Program-made: the position numbers and the translations under genes | Shown here: positions 47,532 through 58,227 of the stretch, in pieces | Layout: every line of letters begins with the position of its first letter | Numbering within the stretch: the stretch's first letter is position 1 | The notes under the pieces: generated by a model | What the model was told of the DNA's origin: nothing | The model's input: only the letters and a program-made list of their open reading frames with translations | Database searches by the model: none | Origin: Pochonia chlamydosporia 170 | Lineage: Eukaryota; Ascomycota; Sordariomycetes; Hypocreales; Clavicipitaceae | Reading direction: 5' to 3' | Assembly (NCBI RefSeq): GCF_001653235.2 | Contig: NW_019154049.1 | Location: forward strand, 288,859-352,858 | Length of the DNA: 64,000 bases

Positions 47532-48551
47532 ATGAAGTTCATCAAGTCGTTCCAGCTCGTTCTCATCCTTTGTTCGGCATACGCCGTATTGTCAACTCCA
47601 CGAGGCGTTGATATGAAGGTAGCAAAAGGTACAGTTGAACCCCTCCGCCTGATCTGCATTGGCTGACTCTGCTAATTCATAGGGCGCAGAGGAGTTCTGC
47701 CATCGAGAGACGTGTGCTCTGAAGCCCAGGTGAGCTGGACTCAGGTTGACCAGGTTCTAGGCAGAACCGCGGCTGCGCCGGTTTATGGAGTTCATCGTTA
47801 CAGCTTCCCGAGGGCCGACATGAACGTCACCGTCGGCAGCACGCATGTTAACGCTGGGTTCGCGTTAGGGAGCTTCGCGGCCTTTATGCTATCAGATGAT
47901 GACGCCATAGTGATGGGCGACCTGGTTCTTAGCGAAGAAGAGGTTAACCCTGTCATGTCGGCGCTGCAGAAGGGGGGGATCCAGACGACAGCAATACACA
48001 ACCACCTTCTGTTTGAGAAACCAGCGGTGAAATATGTCCACTATAAGGGGCAAAAGGATCTCGCGTCGCTGGCGAGGACTCTTCGCACTGCCCTTGGCCT
48101 AACGAAAACTCCTCTCACGGCTCCTGCCCCAAACAATGGAACCAGTCCACTGCCATTCAATACCACGGCCCTTGACTCCATCATAGGTTACCCTGGGAAG
48201 GCAAACAATGGAGTATACCAATACAGCATCCCCCGGGCAGAGACCATCATGGATGGAGAAATGACAATACCACCTGCGATGGGTGTTGCCACTGCCATTA
48301 ATTTCCAGCCAACCGGCCGCACGACTGCGGCTATTACCGGCGACTTCGTTCTTCTTGCATCTGAAGTTCCGCTAGTTCTCCAAGTCTTGAGCGAGAGCGG
48401 CATTCAGGTTAACGCCCTACATAATCACATGCTAACTGATTCTCCCCGACTATTCTATATCCATTTCTGGGCAGTCGACGAAGTTGTAAAATTAGGAAAT
48501 GCGCTGAGGAGCGCTCTAGCTCGCACGAATAGCAAGAAGCCAGGTGCCTGA
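47532..48551 (+). CDS. Secreted protein with two DUF1259 (LppY/LpqO-like) domains
   Basis: Exon 1 (47532-47628) encodes signal peptide MKFIKSFQLVLILCSAYAVLS; a 54-bp intron leads to exon 2 (47683-48551). The 321-residue product contains two copies of DUF1259. The first has VHRYSFPRADMNVTV, VMGDLVLSEEEVNPVMSALQ and AIHNHLL; the second has YQYSIPRAE, AITGDFVLLASEVPLVL and ALHNHMLTDSPRLFYIHFW. The domain is common in bacteria (LppY/LpqO of actinobacteria) and patchy in fungi. The paired histidine motif HNH[ML]L in each copy may bind metal. Function is unknown. The presence of an intron and a fungal signal peptide suggests that any transfer from bacteria is old. Confidence 0.85.
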
Positions 48552-48856
48552 GAATCAAGCTGCAAAGTCTTCCATAAGACAGCTCAATGGCGGAGAAGTT
48601 GAACATTTCATATCACCTGCTGGCAAAGGAGTTATGAGGGTTACAACGTAAAGCCTACAGATCGGATTTCTTCATGTACTTAGTTATAAAACCTATGTTC
48701 CTAAGGGTAGCTGGCTGACCACCACGATCGTTGTTAAAATTAGGAGTGTGCCAGATCTTTTGTCCAAACTTTTCCCAATGCTCATGACATTCTTTTTTTA
48801 ACGGCCTGCATCGGTTGTATGGACAAATATTTGGACAACACAGATAAATTAGTCAA
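48552..48856. other. Short convergent intergenic region
   Basis: The interval between the 3' ends of the DUF1259 and bZIP genes. No gene or hairpin was identified. Confidence 0.5.
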
Positions 48857-49702
48857 TTAGTCACAATAACGATCCAGAACTTTCCAAATGACATCATTTT
48901 TCACCTGACAACCCTTACCTGATCCATCCTTAACACAACCCTTCTCTAGAGCAGTAGCAATGTCATCAAGCTTGGCCTCCGTGGTAGCAAAGCGCATCAG
49001 CATCTTTCGGGCTTGCAAACACTCCATGCCACCTGGCTCTTCACTTTCCTCCTGCTCGTCTGCCGCACCTGGCACCTGCGTGATGTCGGCATTGGGATTG
49101 CTTGCGAGAATTGTAAGGAGCTTGCAAGGCGGAGTGCGCGCACCATTGTGTGATGCTTGCTCAGTACATGCTGTCCGTGAGGAAGACAAAATATGCCTGG
49201 CGTTGGGATTTCCCGATGGGCTGCTGTTAGGCGTTGTGTGGCTGTAATCTATGTTTTCGGCGATGGCATCGCATGATTTCTCAATTACTTCCTTTTCAGC
49301 GAGTGAGCCTGGTTCACTCCGTCCCTGTGAGTTACATCGTACATCTTCTTCCCTTATAAGACAGGAGCCTATAGTTGATGGGGATGCACGGCCGATTCGC
49401 GCATCCTTATATATCAAGGAATTGATTGCGTCGTTGTCTAGTCCTTGGCCATGGAGGATTTGTCTCAATCGCCAGTTCTCCCAGATAACTCGCAGTGCTG
49501 CAGCCTGGACTTCCTTTGTTGCATGGACACCACGTTCACGTGTTTCAGCCAGTCTCCGCTCGAGGTCGGCTACGTATTCTTTATGCCGTTGGCGATGCTT
49601 TCGCTTGTTTTCTCTCAGGCGGAGAGCACGCTTTTGGTCCTAAGCGATATGAGTCACTGTACTCCAGCACAATTATATGCCACGCACCTTTGCTTTGTTC
49701 AT
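48857..49702 (-). CDS. bZIP transcription factor
   Basis: A five-codon first exon (MNKAK, from 49702) splices over a 45-bp intron (GTGCGT donor) in frame to DQKRALRLRENKRKHRQRHK, the basic region, followed by the heptad helix EYVADLERRLAETRERGVH and ENWRLRQILHGQGL. The remainder (about 200 residues) is Ser/Glu-rich with CKLLTILASNPNADI and a C-terminal cysteine-rich end (KGCVKDGSGKGCQ and RYC). Basic-region spacing matches fungal AP-1/Yap-like factors that respond to oxidants or metals, and the cysteine-rich tail fits redox sensing, though this is inference. It is flanked by the DUF1259 and chromate transporter genes. Confidence 0.8.
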
Positions 49703-50223
49703 GTTTGGAGGCAGTTGGGAGGGTTGAATGTAGGAGTAGAGGAAGTATGGCCACGACTGACGAAAGTCCCGGGACTCGGGCAATATTATTGGCGCTGAAG
49801 CTGCAGCGCCAATCCATTTGGTTTGGGCGGGGATGTTTCGCCACGAGCCCACCTCAATGCCAGTTCAGCCAATGCGATCGGGCAAGTCTATCCCAATATC
49901 ACACATTAAGGCAAGGCTTCTTTTGTGGAGCATATTACTACTAGCCCATTTTGGGTGTAGTCTCTGGTGAGGAGACCCGACTTTTGATGTTGTGATAGCC
50001 AAAGCCAATCACATCTAAGCTGTCCGTCTCATTTCCAATATGCAGACCAAGTCGGCTGGCCAATCAATGCTTCCCAGTCCGTCCATCCTCCTCTTGCACG
50101 AATGTCCGGTAAGCCAAACAGCAACGACCTCAGCATATATAAGAAACTGCTTCGAGCAACGGAAGCAGCTACAATCTCTCAGCATGATCACTTATCAATT
50201 GTTTGCAAATACAGAACTCTTCA
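49703..50223. promoter_or_regulatory. Divergent promoter region of bZIP and CHR genes
   Basis: This 520-bp interval separates the head-to-head bZIP and chromate transporter genes. It contains TATATAAG at about 50134-50141, some 85 bp upstream of the CHR start, which is a plausible TATA element. Several frames are open but show no motif. Confidence 0.45.
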
Positions 50224-51875
50224 ATGGCGGCCGAATCCACACCTTCGGAACTGGCTGCAACTGCATCGCCGGCTGCCAAGAAAGCGGATGAGGAGTCCCG
50301 GGACATAAGCAGTACAGAACCAGTCTCTCCTGCGCCATATTACAATGATGACCTTGGACTCGAAGACAACTCTAACGTGCCTCACCTATCATACTTGAAG
50401 CTCTTCTGGTTCTTTTTCTACAACTTTGGGCTCTTCGCCTGGGGCGGTCCCGTCGCGCAGATCGCCTTGATCAAAGAAAGGCTAGTAGTTCAAGACAAGT
50501 GGATTAGCCTCCCACGCTTCCAACGCGTCTTCTCTGTCTATCAGATCCTCCCCGGACCCGAGGCTGCCGAGTTGTGTATGTTTTTCGGCTGCTTATCTGC
50601 GGGTAGGATGGGTGGGATAATTGCCGGCACTGCGTTCATCCTACCAGGGTTCATTTTAATGCTCCTGGCCAGCTACCTTTATTCGTTGGCGGGATTTGAG
50701 AACAAGTACTTTAATGCGTCATTTCGAGCCTTGCAACCCATCGTCGCGGCTATGGTATGTTCTCTATTCCGTTGTGTGGAGATGTCTGATCATCGGGCTC
50801 TAACCGTGGTCCAGATCCTGCGAGCAACCCACAAGATCGCAGATCACTCAGTGAGGAAGCATGACACCAAGAAAATCGACCCGTTTCTGGTAATCGCGGC
50901 TATCTGCACAGCAATCAACGGCGCACTTCGTATAAACATGTCAGTATTCCCACCCCACCGAGCCAACAACGAGCAAACGGTAGATGTTTCCCACCGGTAT
51001 CCATTCGGACTGACTCGAGCAACCCTCACAGCTTCATTTCTCTCGGCCTCTATGGCGTTATCTATACCTTCATATCTCGACGCCTCTGGATCCCCGCGGC
51101 CGCGCTATTTGTCTTACAGTATGCTGGCTATGCACTCTACGTCGTATTCCGTGGTGTTCCATCGCCCGTATCCCTGGCCCTTGGCATCGCTCGGACACCA
51201 TCATTGATCCATCTCTTCTTGCTTGGGCTGGTTGCTGGTACGCTGTCATTCGGCGGCGCGTACACTGCCATACCATTTGTGCAGGTTGAAGCTGTCCTGA
51301 TGGGAGCGTGGCTGCCCCAGAGCGTGTTTATTGATGGAATTGCTATTGGAAATATCCTGCCAGCACCACTAGTTATTTTTGCAACCTTTGTGGGCTTCCA
51401 GGGTGCTTACACTAATGGTTCAGTTGGCAACGCCTTTGCAGGAGCTATTGTTATTACTCTGGGAATGTTCTTCCCTTGTTTTGTTTTTACCATTGCGGGC
51501 CATGAATTGTTAGAAAAATTAGTGCGAAATAAGGTCAGAAAAACCCGACTCCTTTAGGCTCTCATCAAAGTTCTTTGAAACCTCTCTGACTAGAAATAGT
51601 TCCTCGCCAGCTTCTTCGATGGCCTCTGTGGTTCAGTTATTGGTGTCATAGCAATTATCGCCGCGCAGATTCTGAGAGCCAGTATCGAAGGCTCCCTTGA
51701 CAAAGTGAAGAACAAGCCCGTGGATGAAATGATTGTTACAACAGCGCAGGTCGGGCCGGCAGCAGTTTTGTACATGCTTGCCTTGGGGGTTCTGTATAAG
51801 TTTACCAACAAGTATACACCGCTGCTGCTGGTCATTATGGGCGCTGTTGCGGGGCAATTTCTTTTTGTAGACTAA
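50224..51875 (+). CDS. CHR-family chromate transporter
   Basis: The ATG at 50224 (MAAESTPSEL) opens an acidic N-tail, then WFFFYNFGLFAWGGPVAQIA and QILPGPEAAELCMFFG, hallmarks of the CHR (ChrA, PF02417) family. Introns near 50756-50818, 50943-51030 and 51535-51604 join in frame to FISLGLYGVIYTF, a second CHR half starting at LVAGTLSFGGAYTAIPFVQV, and FLASFFDGLCGSVIGVIA. This two-domain layout is the full-length form. Prokaryotic ChrA exports chromate; fungal CHR-1 of Neurospora is linked to chromate uptake, so direction is unknown. It converges with the rhodanese gene 81 bp downstream, suggesting a shared oxyanion theme. Confidence 0.9.
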
Positions 51876-51956
51876 ATGATAAGACACCAGCTAGGCCTAA
51901 GCCAGCTGCGTGAGTTACCCTGCGACTGCCCAAGGATGCATGGAATAACAGTCAGA

Positions 51957-52552
51957 TCAGTGGTTGGAATGAGCTATATGCCACGTCTCTTCGTTATATT
52001 CTTCCATTAGCTCAGTAAAGTCCTTGCCAGCGGTGGCCCAACCAAGGAGTCCTTCAAAAAGCGCATAGCTCTCGATGTCCGAATCACCCTTCTCTCTGAC
52101 GAAGTCGTCGAACCATCCAGCTACACGGTTGCCTCGCTTGCGAGACGTGGCTGTGGAAAGTTAGCTTGCCTTTGCGGGAGCTCAGTATTTGGTGGAATTT
52201 CACATACTGCAGGTCCATATGACCTTCTTAACTCCTGCTGCCTTAAATAGCGTATACAAGCTTGGAATAGACGGGTATACGCTCTGCGCTGGGAGGTTGA
52301 TCGCGCCTTTGATTGTTCCGCCCTAGAATATGTCAAATGACGCACAGGCACGAGGTTTAGTCGGAGCCTTCTTCCAATTACCTCGTGATCTTCGCGGCGG
52401 ACGTCGACAACCACGAAGTTCTTGCCTGATTTTTGCCCCTCGAGAATCCATTGCCGAAGTATGTCCCTCGTCACAGTCTTCGACTGGAGATTCTTTGGGG
52501 GCGGGTACGCCTCGAACCAAGGTCGTTGCATTTTCAACTCGTCGGAGGTCAT
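51957..52552 (-). CDS. Rhodanese-like / Acr2-type arsenate reductase-like protein
   Basis: Three exons (introns near 52323-52381 and 52150-52206) encode about 160 residues. The fold begins at RPWFEAYPPPKNLQ and VDVRREDHE, then splices to GGTIKGAINLPAQSVYPSIP. The active-site loop is C-T-T-S-R-K-R-G, i.e. CX5R, preceded by KKVIWTC. The C-terminus has GWFDDFVREKGDSDIESYAL and GLLGWATAGKDFTELM. This matches fungal single-domain rhodaneses related to Cdc25/Acr2 phosphatases and arsenate reductases. Substrate cannot be told from sequence. Tail-to-tail position with the CHR transporter suggests an oxyanion detoxification module. Confidence 0.8.
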
Positions 52553-52638
52553 TGCTAAGAGGTGTTAGGGCGGACAGATTATGCGAGACGAGCTCTTCTT
52601 ACGGATATAAAGATTGAACAAAGGCTGCATATATACCT

Positions 52639-53259
52639 CTAACACAGTCTCTTGATCCAAGTGCCTTGTTTGCTCACATAGGGACTAGTTTGACCGCTGT
52701 TCAGAGAGCAAAGGCTCATGCAAAAGCACATGGCGTCATCATCAGCCAATGAGATATGGCCTGTCCGTCCTACGTCGTTACGTGGTGTAAAAATGTGTCG
52801 AACCGGAAGACAGGTAGAGAAGCTGCGGTTGGTCAAAACATTGAAATTAGACCTTAACATGGACTTTCCATATCTCCCTGCTATCTTTCCAGCCTCTCTC
52901 AAAGCCCTGAGGCGACTCTGATGCCACTGTACACATGGCGGAAAGCCGTAAATGGTTGTCAAATACTCAAGAACCAGGGAAACAAGGGCGAGGGAGGCAC
53001 ACTCCATATTCCCAGGAGCACGGACAGTTCCACAGAATCGTGGAGCCGCTAGGTAAATACCATATGAATTCCCAACTACTGAGGTCCAAATCCTGTTCTG
53101 GAATTTATTCTGTAGGCGCGAAATTGGAAAATTTCGTACCGGATGTGGCAAGCAAATGCTTCTTACAAGCATTCTGCCTTCCTCGCCGAATAAACTACTA
53201 CGAAAACCACCCAATCCCTCAACTTGGAGGAATGTCTGGAAGGCACGTGAGATGCTCAT
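52639..53259 (-). CDS. Hypothetical ORF of 206 codons, doubtful
   Basis: An uninterrupted ATG-started frame of 206 codons upstream of the rhodanese gene. It has no signal peptide, membrane segment or recognised motif, and scattered cysteines. Length alone makes it unlikely to be pure chance but does not prove coding. It could be a taxon-restricted gene or a relic. Confidence 0.25.
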   Translation of the reverse strand: MSISRAFQTFLQVEGLGGFRSSLFGEEGRMLVRSICLPHPVRNFPISRLQNKFQNRIWTSVVGNSYGIYLAAPRFCGTVRAPGNMECASLALVSLVLEYLTTIYGFPPCVQWHQSRLRALREAGKIAGRYGKSMLRSNFNVLTNRSFSTCLPVRHIFTPRNDVGRTGHISLADDDAMCFCMSLCSLNSGQTSPYVSKQGTWIKRLC

Positions 53260-53940
53260 GACCTACACGAGGTATGAAGCTCGGCTATTGTGGCGACTTC
53301 ACAGCGAATGGTAGATGTAGTTTATAGTCGAAGGCTAATTAGTAGGAGGTCGGTAGCATCTGCGTGGCTATTTAGCAAGCCATTCAAGAGACTGATGATT
53401 CTGCATAAGTATCACGAAGCGGGTAGCCATAGGTCAAGTTGACAGCGAACTTGGTCCTTGAATCTAGAGGGGAGCCGAGCTACTAGATATATAAGGTCCA
53501 GTTAGCTACTGCTTCTGTTGAGAGTTGCTTTTGAAGGTTTGAGCTTCCTTATGATAGAGCCAGCTGCTGCATCGGGCTTTCAGCTCTCGTAGCCGTAGCT
53601 ACTATCATCATCATTGGCAATAAGTCTGGGATCTACCCTCCGAGACCCGAAAGTGATGGTCACTGGTGGACACTGCGGTGGAATGTACACTTTTAACGCG
53701 TAAGGCTTCCTACTTCCCTTCCCACGCCTTTAGTCGTCACCATATACCTGGTCACCTCGCATAGCCCATCCTCTACAAATCTTTCGTGTCTATGGCCACG
53801 CGGGTCACAAGGTGCGGGGTGATGGACAGACAAGGACGAGATGATTGGTTGCCGTCCTGCTGCCGCAAATCATTATATTGTTTCCGCCAACCCCGGGTCA
53901 ATCTTCCCCTTGCTTCTAGTAATGGATGACTTATTGAACA
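53260..53940. other. Intergenic region before the BTB gene
   Basis: No supported gene was found. An upstream ATG at 53922 opens only a 15-codon frame. Confidence 0.4.
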
Positions 53941-54740
53941 ATGGTTTCTGCAGAGGTTATGGAAACTGAGCAGAGGTATTACAGCCGGTTGTTTTACGCT
54001 GGACCCTTACTTTGCTGATTCAATTTAGCAAGGACGAGAATGGCGAGTTTCTTGTCTTGATTTGCCAGGGCAAGAGAATCAATGTTCGGAAAATGGCTTT
54101 ATCTACACAAGACAACGTTTTCCACACCGCCTGCACTGGTCCATTCAAGGTAAGTGGTAGTGTACAGTTCGCAGGTCAGTGCTGATATATCTGCAAGGAG
54201 GCCTGCACAGGCACTTACGAGATGCGAGAGGATTCTCTGTTCACTGTGAATATGATGATAGATTACTTTCATAGTGGGGATTACGATGTTGCGGTAGCAT
54301 CGGAGCTGGAGGAAGATATATCTGCCTTGCAAATCCACGCGAGAATGGTTTCATTGGCTGACAGATATGCCATTGACGCGCTGGTGTCGCTGTCAGCAAC
54401 GAAGTATTCGGATAGGCTTAGAAAATCAGACATGCTTGAATTCCTTGGGTCTATTCATGATGTTTACACATTGACGCCAAGTCATGTCAGAGATCTTCGG
54501 GTTGAAGCCGTCAGGCATGCAAGGATCAACCTGCCGCAACATCTGGGAAACGCATCAGTCAGACGGGCATACGAAGACATTGCGAGCACGACTCCGGAAT
54601 TCATAAAGGAACTTCTAGACTCATATATGGAGACCGCGATGATAGGAAGGTGCTGGAACTGTGGCCGTTGCCAAGCATTAGAGGCTGTACAGAGTCGCTG
54701 TTTGACATGTGGCCAGGAGACAAACCTCCCGGTGTGTTGA
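53941..54740 (+). CDS. BTB/POZ domain protein with C-terminal zinc ribbon
   Basis: Three exons (introns near 53973-54028 and 54150-54197) give about 230 residues. The BTB fold shows as LVLICQGKRINVRKMALSTQ, DNVFHTACTGPFK and, after intron 2, EACTGTYEMREDSLFTVNMM with MIDYFHSGDYD. A helical BACK-like region follows (VSLADRYAIDALVSLSATKY). The end has two CX2C pairs (CWNCGRC and CLTCGQE), a zinc ribbon common in fungal BTB proteins. Such proteins often act as Cullin-3 adaptors or are of unknown role. Fungal genomes hold many copies, some in mobile DNA. Start choice among ATGs at 53922 and 53941 was settled by reading frame. Confidence 0.75.
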
Positions 54741-54984
54741 CAGACGACGAATTTGTTCAATAAATTACGGCGATCTACTTTCTCTGTCCAAAAACATGTT
54801 CCCATGCCGGGATGGCAGTACTCTGTAAAGCCAAGGGCGTGTTCAAGCCGAAGGGTACTTAAAAATCGAGGCAACGTCGCATATATTCACGTCGACTACC
54901 CGTTAACTAATCTAATTCACTCTGCGTGTCAACGCAGTCCAACTTGCTCATCTCCCTCTCCCAAGTGGCGTGGCCAAATTTATT
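54741..54984. other. Spacer between BTB gene and recombinase fragment
   Basis: No gene motif is seen; similarity to the recombinase gene begins at about 54985. Confidence 0.4.
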
Positions 54985-55338
54985 GATCAAGTGTCAGATG
55001 TCGATATTTCGAGCGAGGGTTTCACAGGTATCCATATAAGGGAGGAATCGCCCAAGTCTGACAGACTTCCACTCCTGATGCTAACAGCCCAGTGTCCGCA
55101 GTGTATGGGCGACGAATCCCTACCTGTTGAAGAGAGGACTTTCTCCTACTGCCGCCCTGCGGTAATGAATGATCATTTTGACCGCGAGCATCTAGATACT
55201 ATTAAGAGTTATGACAGTCTCATCTTCTGTAACCACCCGAAATGTAGGAATGCTGATTTAAAATTGACAAGCCTCGATCATTCTCGAAACCATGTTGCTC
55301 GTGTCCATGGTGTCACTCTGAGAGCCTCACGAACATAG
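54985..55338 (+). pseudogene. Duplicated C-terminal zinc-finger end of the DUF3435 recombinase
   Basis: The frame reads VSDVDISSEGFTGIHIREES and then CPQCMGDESLPVEERTFSYC, NDHFDREHLDTIKS, CNHPKCRNADLKLTSLDH and RNHVARVHGVTLRASRT before a stop at 55338. This parallels the last 113 residues of the gene at 32.2-34.7 kb almost residue by residue, with identical finger spacing. It lacks an ATG near its start and all recombinase residues. One finger histidine/phenylalanine position differs (HSRNH for HFRNH). It is a truncated paralogue, probably the surviving 3' end of a second element. Confidence 0.8.
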
Positions 55339-55892
55339 GTAAAGGAGCGCAAAAAATGCTTAATCACGAAGAGTTTTGATAGATCACAGGAGTCTTACGC
55401 ACAGTACACTATACTGATTGAATATTGTGCTAAGCATAGTTCATTAAATATACATAATTGTTTCGTAGTCGGCAAAAGTGCTCTATCGTCTACAGCTGGT
55501 CATATAGAAATTCGATACTTATGTACAGTGCTAGTAATCTACTTCCAGGGAGATCTGCTGAATTTTAGCTAGTAAGTCAGACGGCATCCAACATCATACA
55601 GATCATCATCGTGCGTCTAACCTTTCCATCAACCATTGGAAGCTCAGATTTCTGCATCACATTTTCTTTACTGCTAAAATTTCTTCATTTTCCATTCGCC
55701 TTTCCCAACCCCTCACACCTTTTTTGTTTATTGTGTTATAACTTCACAAGCTACTGGTCTCATATATCCCTGCTGATCATCTAAATCTCAAAGGTACGAA
55801 GACTAACGCGGGGTGAGGTATCGAATGCATGCAGTTCATGGTGTATTGCTTTAGCCATGCTGATCACATAGGGAAGCTCCATAATACGTCAC
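55339..55892. repeat. Copy 2 of the recombinase-downstream repeat
   Basis: From about 55415 (CTGATTGAATATTG, then AATTGTTTCGTAGTCGGCAAAAGTG) this non-coding tract matches copy 3 at about 58228, and more loosely copy 1 at 34.8 kb. Similarity to copy 3 continues through GCTGAATTTTAGCTAGTAAGT at about 55556 (58597 in copy 3) to about 55690. Confidence 0.6.
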
Positions 55893-56144
55893 TTATAAAA
55901 GTCTAACCAGACAATTCACAAGAAAAACCACCAAAATAACAAAGAAAGCCAATTCCCCATACGTAATTCCCGTCTCAGGCTTTAGAACGGGTGGCCTTAT
56001 TGTCAGATCATCAATGCTTCGCTCCTCCGGTGTCCTGTCAGCTTCGTCATTGAGGTCATTTTCGCCATCATGGCAAAGTGGCAGAACAACGAGGAGGACA
56101 GGTTCATCGTTCTCATCAATTGTGAGTTGATAATAGGCAGGCAT
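55893..56144 (-). CDS. Small single-pass membrane protein, uncharacterised
   Basis: From the ATG at 56144 (MPAYYQLTIDENDEPVLLVV) the 83-residue frame has an acidic middle (DGENDLNDEADRTPEERSID) and a C-terminal hydrophobic segment (LAFFVILVVFLVNCLVRLL). It lies inside the second repeat copy, between the finger fragment and the palindrome. No family is recognised. It could be a short taxon-restricted gene or chance. Confidence 0.35.
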   Translation of the reverse strand: MPAYYQLTIDENDEPVLLVVLPLCHDGENDLNDEADRTPEERSIDDLTIRPPVLKPETGITYGELAFFVILVVFLVNCLVRLL

Positions 56145-56520
56145 CTTGCAATAGAGTGAGTGAATGATTGAAGAGGTTGCTGATTTTAAACATGTACTGA
56201 TCGAATATGGCGGGCTTTTTGTCATTTTATGGTCTACATTTTGCGAAACCTTCAAATGTTGAGATTTGAGATTTGAGATTTCAGGTCGTCACTTCCAGCG
56301 AAAAGAACTCAATTTATGGAAATAAGTACCAAGTTCGCAACTTAAGGCGTTCGCTATGCGGCATGTGTTGTCCCAACCAGGCTCAATGTGGACGCTGGAT
56401 CTTGGAAATGCGATTCCAAGATATGAAGTCGAGGTCTCAAGCTCACAGATTTAGGATTGTGGATCCGCAAATCAAGCGGCAGTGCTTACATCACCACTGT
56501 ACCAAGAATAGTCAGCCGAT

Positions 56521-56538
56521 GGCCTAACCCGTTAGGTC
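56521..56538. repeat. CCTAAC palindrome, copy 2
   Basis: GGCCTAACCCGTTAGGTC: two eight-base arms with one mismatch around CC. It is preceded by GCCGAT, as is copy 3 (GCCGATGGAGT). Confidence 0.6.
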
Positions 56539-56861
56539 TGAACAGTACTGTAACTGCACGAAACACTACAAGTATAATATTTACAACTCAGAACTTTTTA
56601 TATATATTTACTAAAGCAAGTTCCTCAAAAACCGAGGCATCCTCCTCGTGAGACGGCTTCAGGTCTACAGCGGGCGTACACTGTCCTCTAGAACATAATT
56701 AAGCTTAACCAGTGATGCCGGTACTCTGGTGATCTGGACACTCTTTTTCTTGGCCCATGGTGCTGGGTAAGAAATCAAATGTATAGGCAAAGCCTCCAAT
56801 ATAAGATGGTTTTGTTATAGGCAAATTCTCATGAGCAAACAAGAAACGTGTCACACCTGAC
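56539..56861. other. AT-rich spacer
   Basis: No gene is supported. The stretch contains TTTATATATATTTA at 56588-56601. Confidence 0.4.
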
Positions 56862-57260
56862 CTATAGAATACTCTTCGATGAGAGACCACTGGGATCATT
56901 CATCAGTGCTGTGCGCAATGCGTCACCAGTCTCTGTCCTAGCAGCCTGTCGCTTCTTCGTTACTGCATCTATGTATCCATCTTCTCCCACACGTTCTAGA
57001 AGCGCATTTTCTTGTCGAGCTAGTTGGCGCATTATCGAGCCAAATAGCTCGACCGTGGCTTCAGCATCGGCTAGCATAGTATCAAGCCCCGACCGCCGTA
57101 TCACCTGTCTTCGTGCCATTTGGCTTGCTGCTTTGTGCTCTCGGTCCAGCTTTTCGATACCCAGCCTTCTCTCAGTTTCCAACGTAGTGAAACGAGTCAT
57201 TTGACGACCGACTCTCGTCGTTCTGACTACTTCTGGGGGCATGTGAATACAAGGAAGCAT
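56862..57260 (-). CDS. Hypothetical helical protein
   Basis: An ATG at 57260 opens 132 codons ending at 56862. The sequence is strongly helical and charged (TLETERRLGIEKLDREHKAA, GLDTMLADAEATVELFGSIM), with a plausible coiled coil. A possible upstream exon at 57300-57420 (AIVPAGTSPYISLMDVESAL) is followed by a GTCAGT donor, but the best acceptor would need a different phase, so it was not joined. No signal peptide and no known domain. Codons look like a real protein, but confidence is modest. Confidence 0.45.
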   Translation of the reverse strand: MLPCIHMPPEVVRTTRVGRQMTRFTTLETERRLGIEKLDREHKAASQMARRQVIRRSGLDTMLADAEATVELFGSIMRQLARQENALLERVGEDGYIDAVTKKRQAARTETGDALRTALMNDPSGLSSKSIL

Positions 57261-58227
57261 GTTTGTGATTCATCGAAGTAGCAAGTTTGTTGAGGACTGA
57301 CCGGCTGATATATATTGGTCTGAATGCTGCAGGGGACGGGTTTTGGCGTTAAAGCCAGAGCGCTCTCCACATCCATCAGGCTAATGTACGGGGATGTACC
57401 AGCCGGCACGATGGCATAGCCTTCCAGGTGACAATTGTGACCGGGTGGGTGTTATTACCTAAGTACGCTCAACTTTCATACATAAATGCCACTCCCGGAA
57501 TTAATACTTTAAATACAAAGGCCGCTCAAGAAAACTCTTGGAAAGGGAGTGTATTTTCTTGTTTCGCAGTGAAAGATAACCTGTATCTCAGCGTGAATCT
57601 TCGCCTCCGATATGGTTTTTCTCGCCTTTTTTCAAAGCGACTGCCAGCCTGCAGCTCATTGCATTGGTAATAGCTTAAAAAAAATGAGCGCGATCCTTCC
57701 TTTTCTTACCGTAAAATACGCCGACGTCTTTGAGGAATGAGTATAATGACGGAATATCTCCAGGTTGATGTTTGATGCCCGCATGACAATGACCGTGCGG
57801 GTGAAGTATTTAAAGGTGAGGAAATTGAAGTGGTATCAGCCAGTGACCATGGGAGCCTAACTCTTCAAAATCCAACTCACAGTGGAAACCTCTCCTATTG
57901 CTCAGCGCGAAGAACAACAATCTAGGCCATATTGCCTGTTTACTAAGTGCTCCGCCTGGTTCCAAAGGCATGGTACGTAGGCCTGAGGCCTGCCTGAGGT
58001 GCTGCGTAACAGCGTGTTATAAGGGAGGTTTAGACTTTCTGATTGACTAGTATATTGGATATTTCACACCACCTTGGGATACTTTAATGCAAAACTTCAA
58101 TTTTTAACGAGGCTGGAGCAACTACTATATCGAGAATTTGTGGTCAGTGTCTGAGATACACAGTCATGTCCTGGCAACGTGTTTCACGAACATCACAACA
58201 AACGATCCTTCTGCATTGTGCAGTACA
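57261..58227. other. Gene-poor interval
   Basis: No supported gene. A possible first exon for the gene on the left was considered at 57300-57420. Confidence 0.4.
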
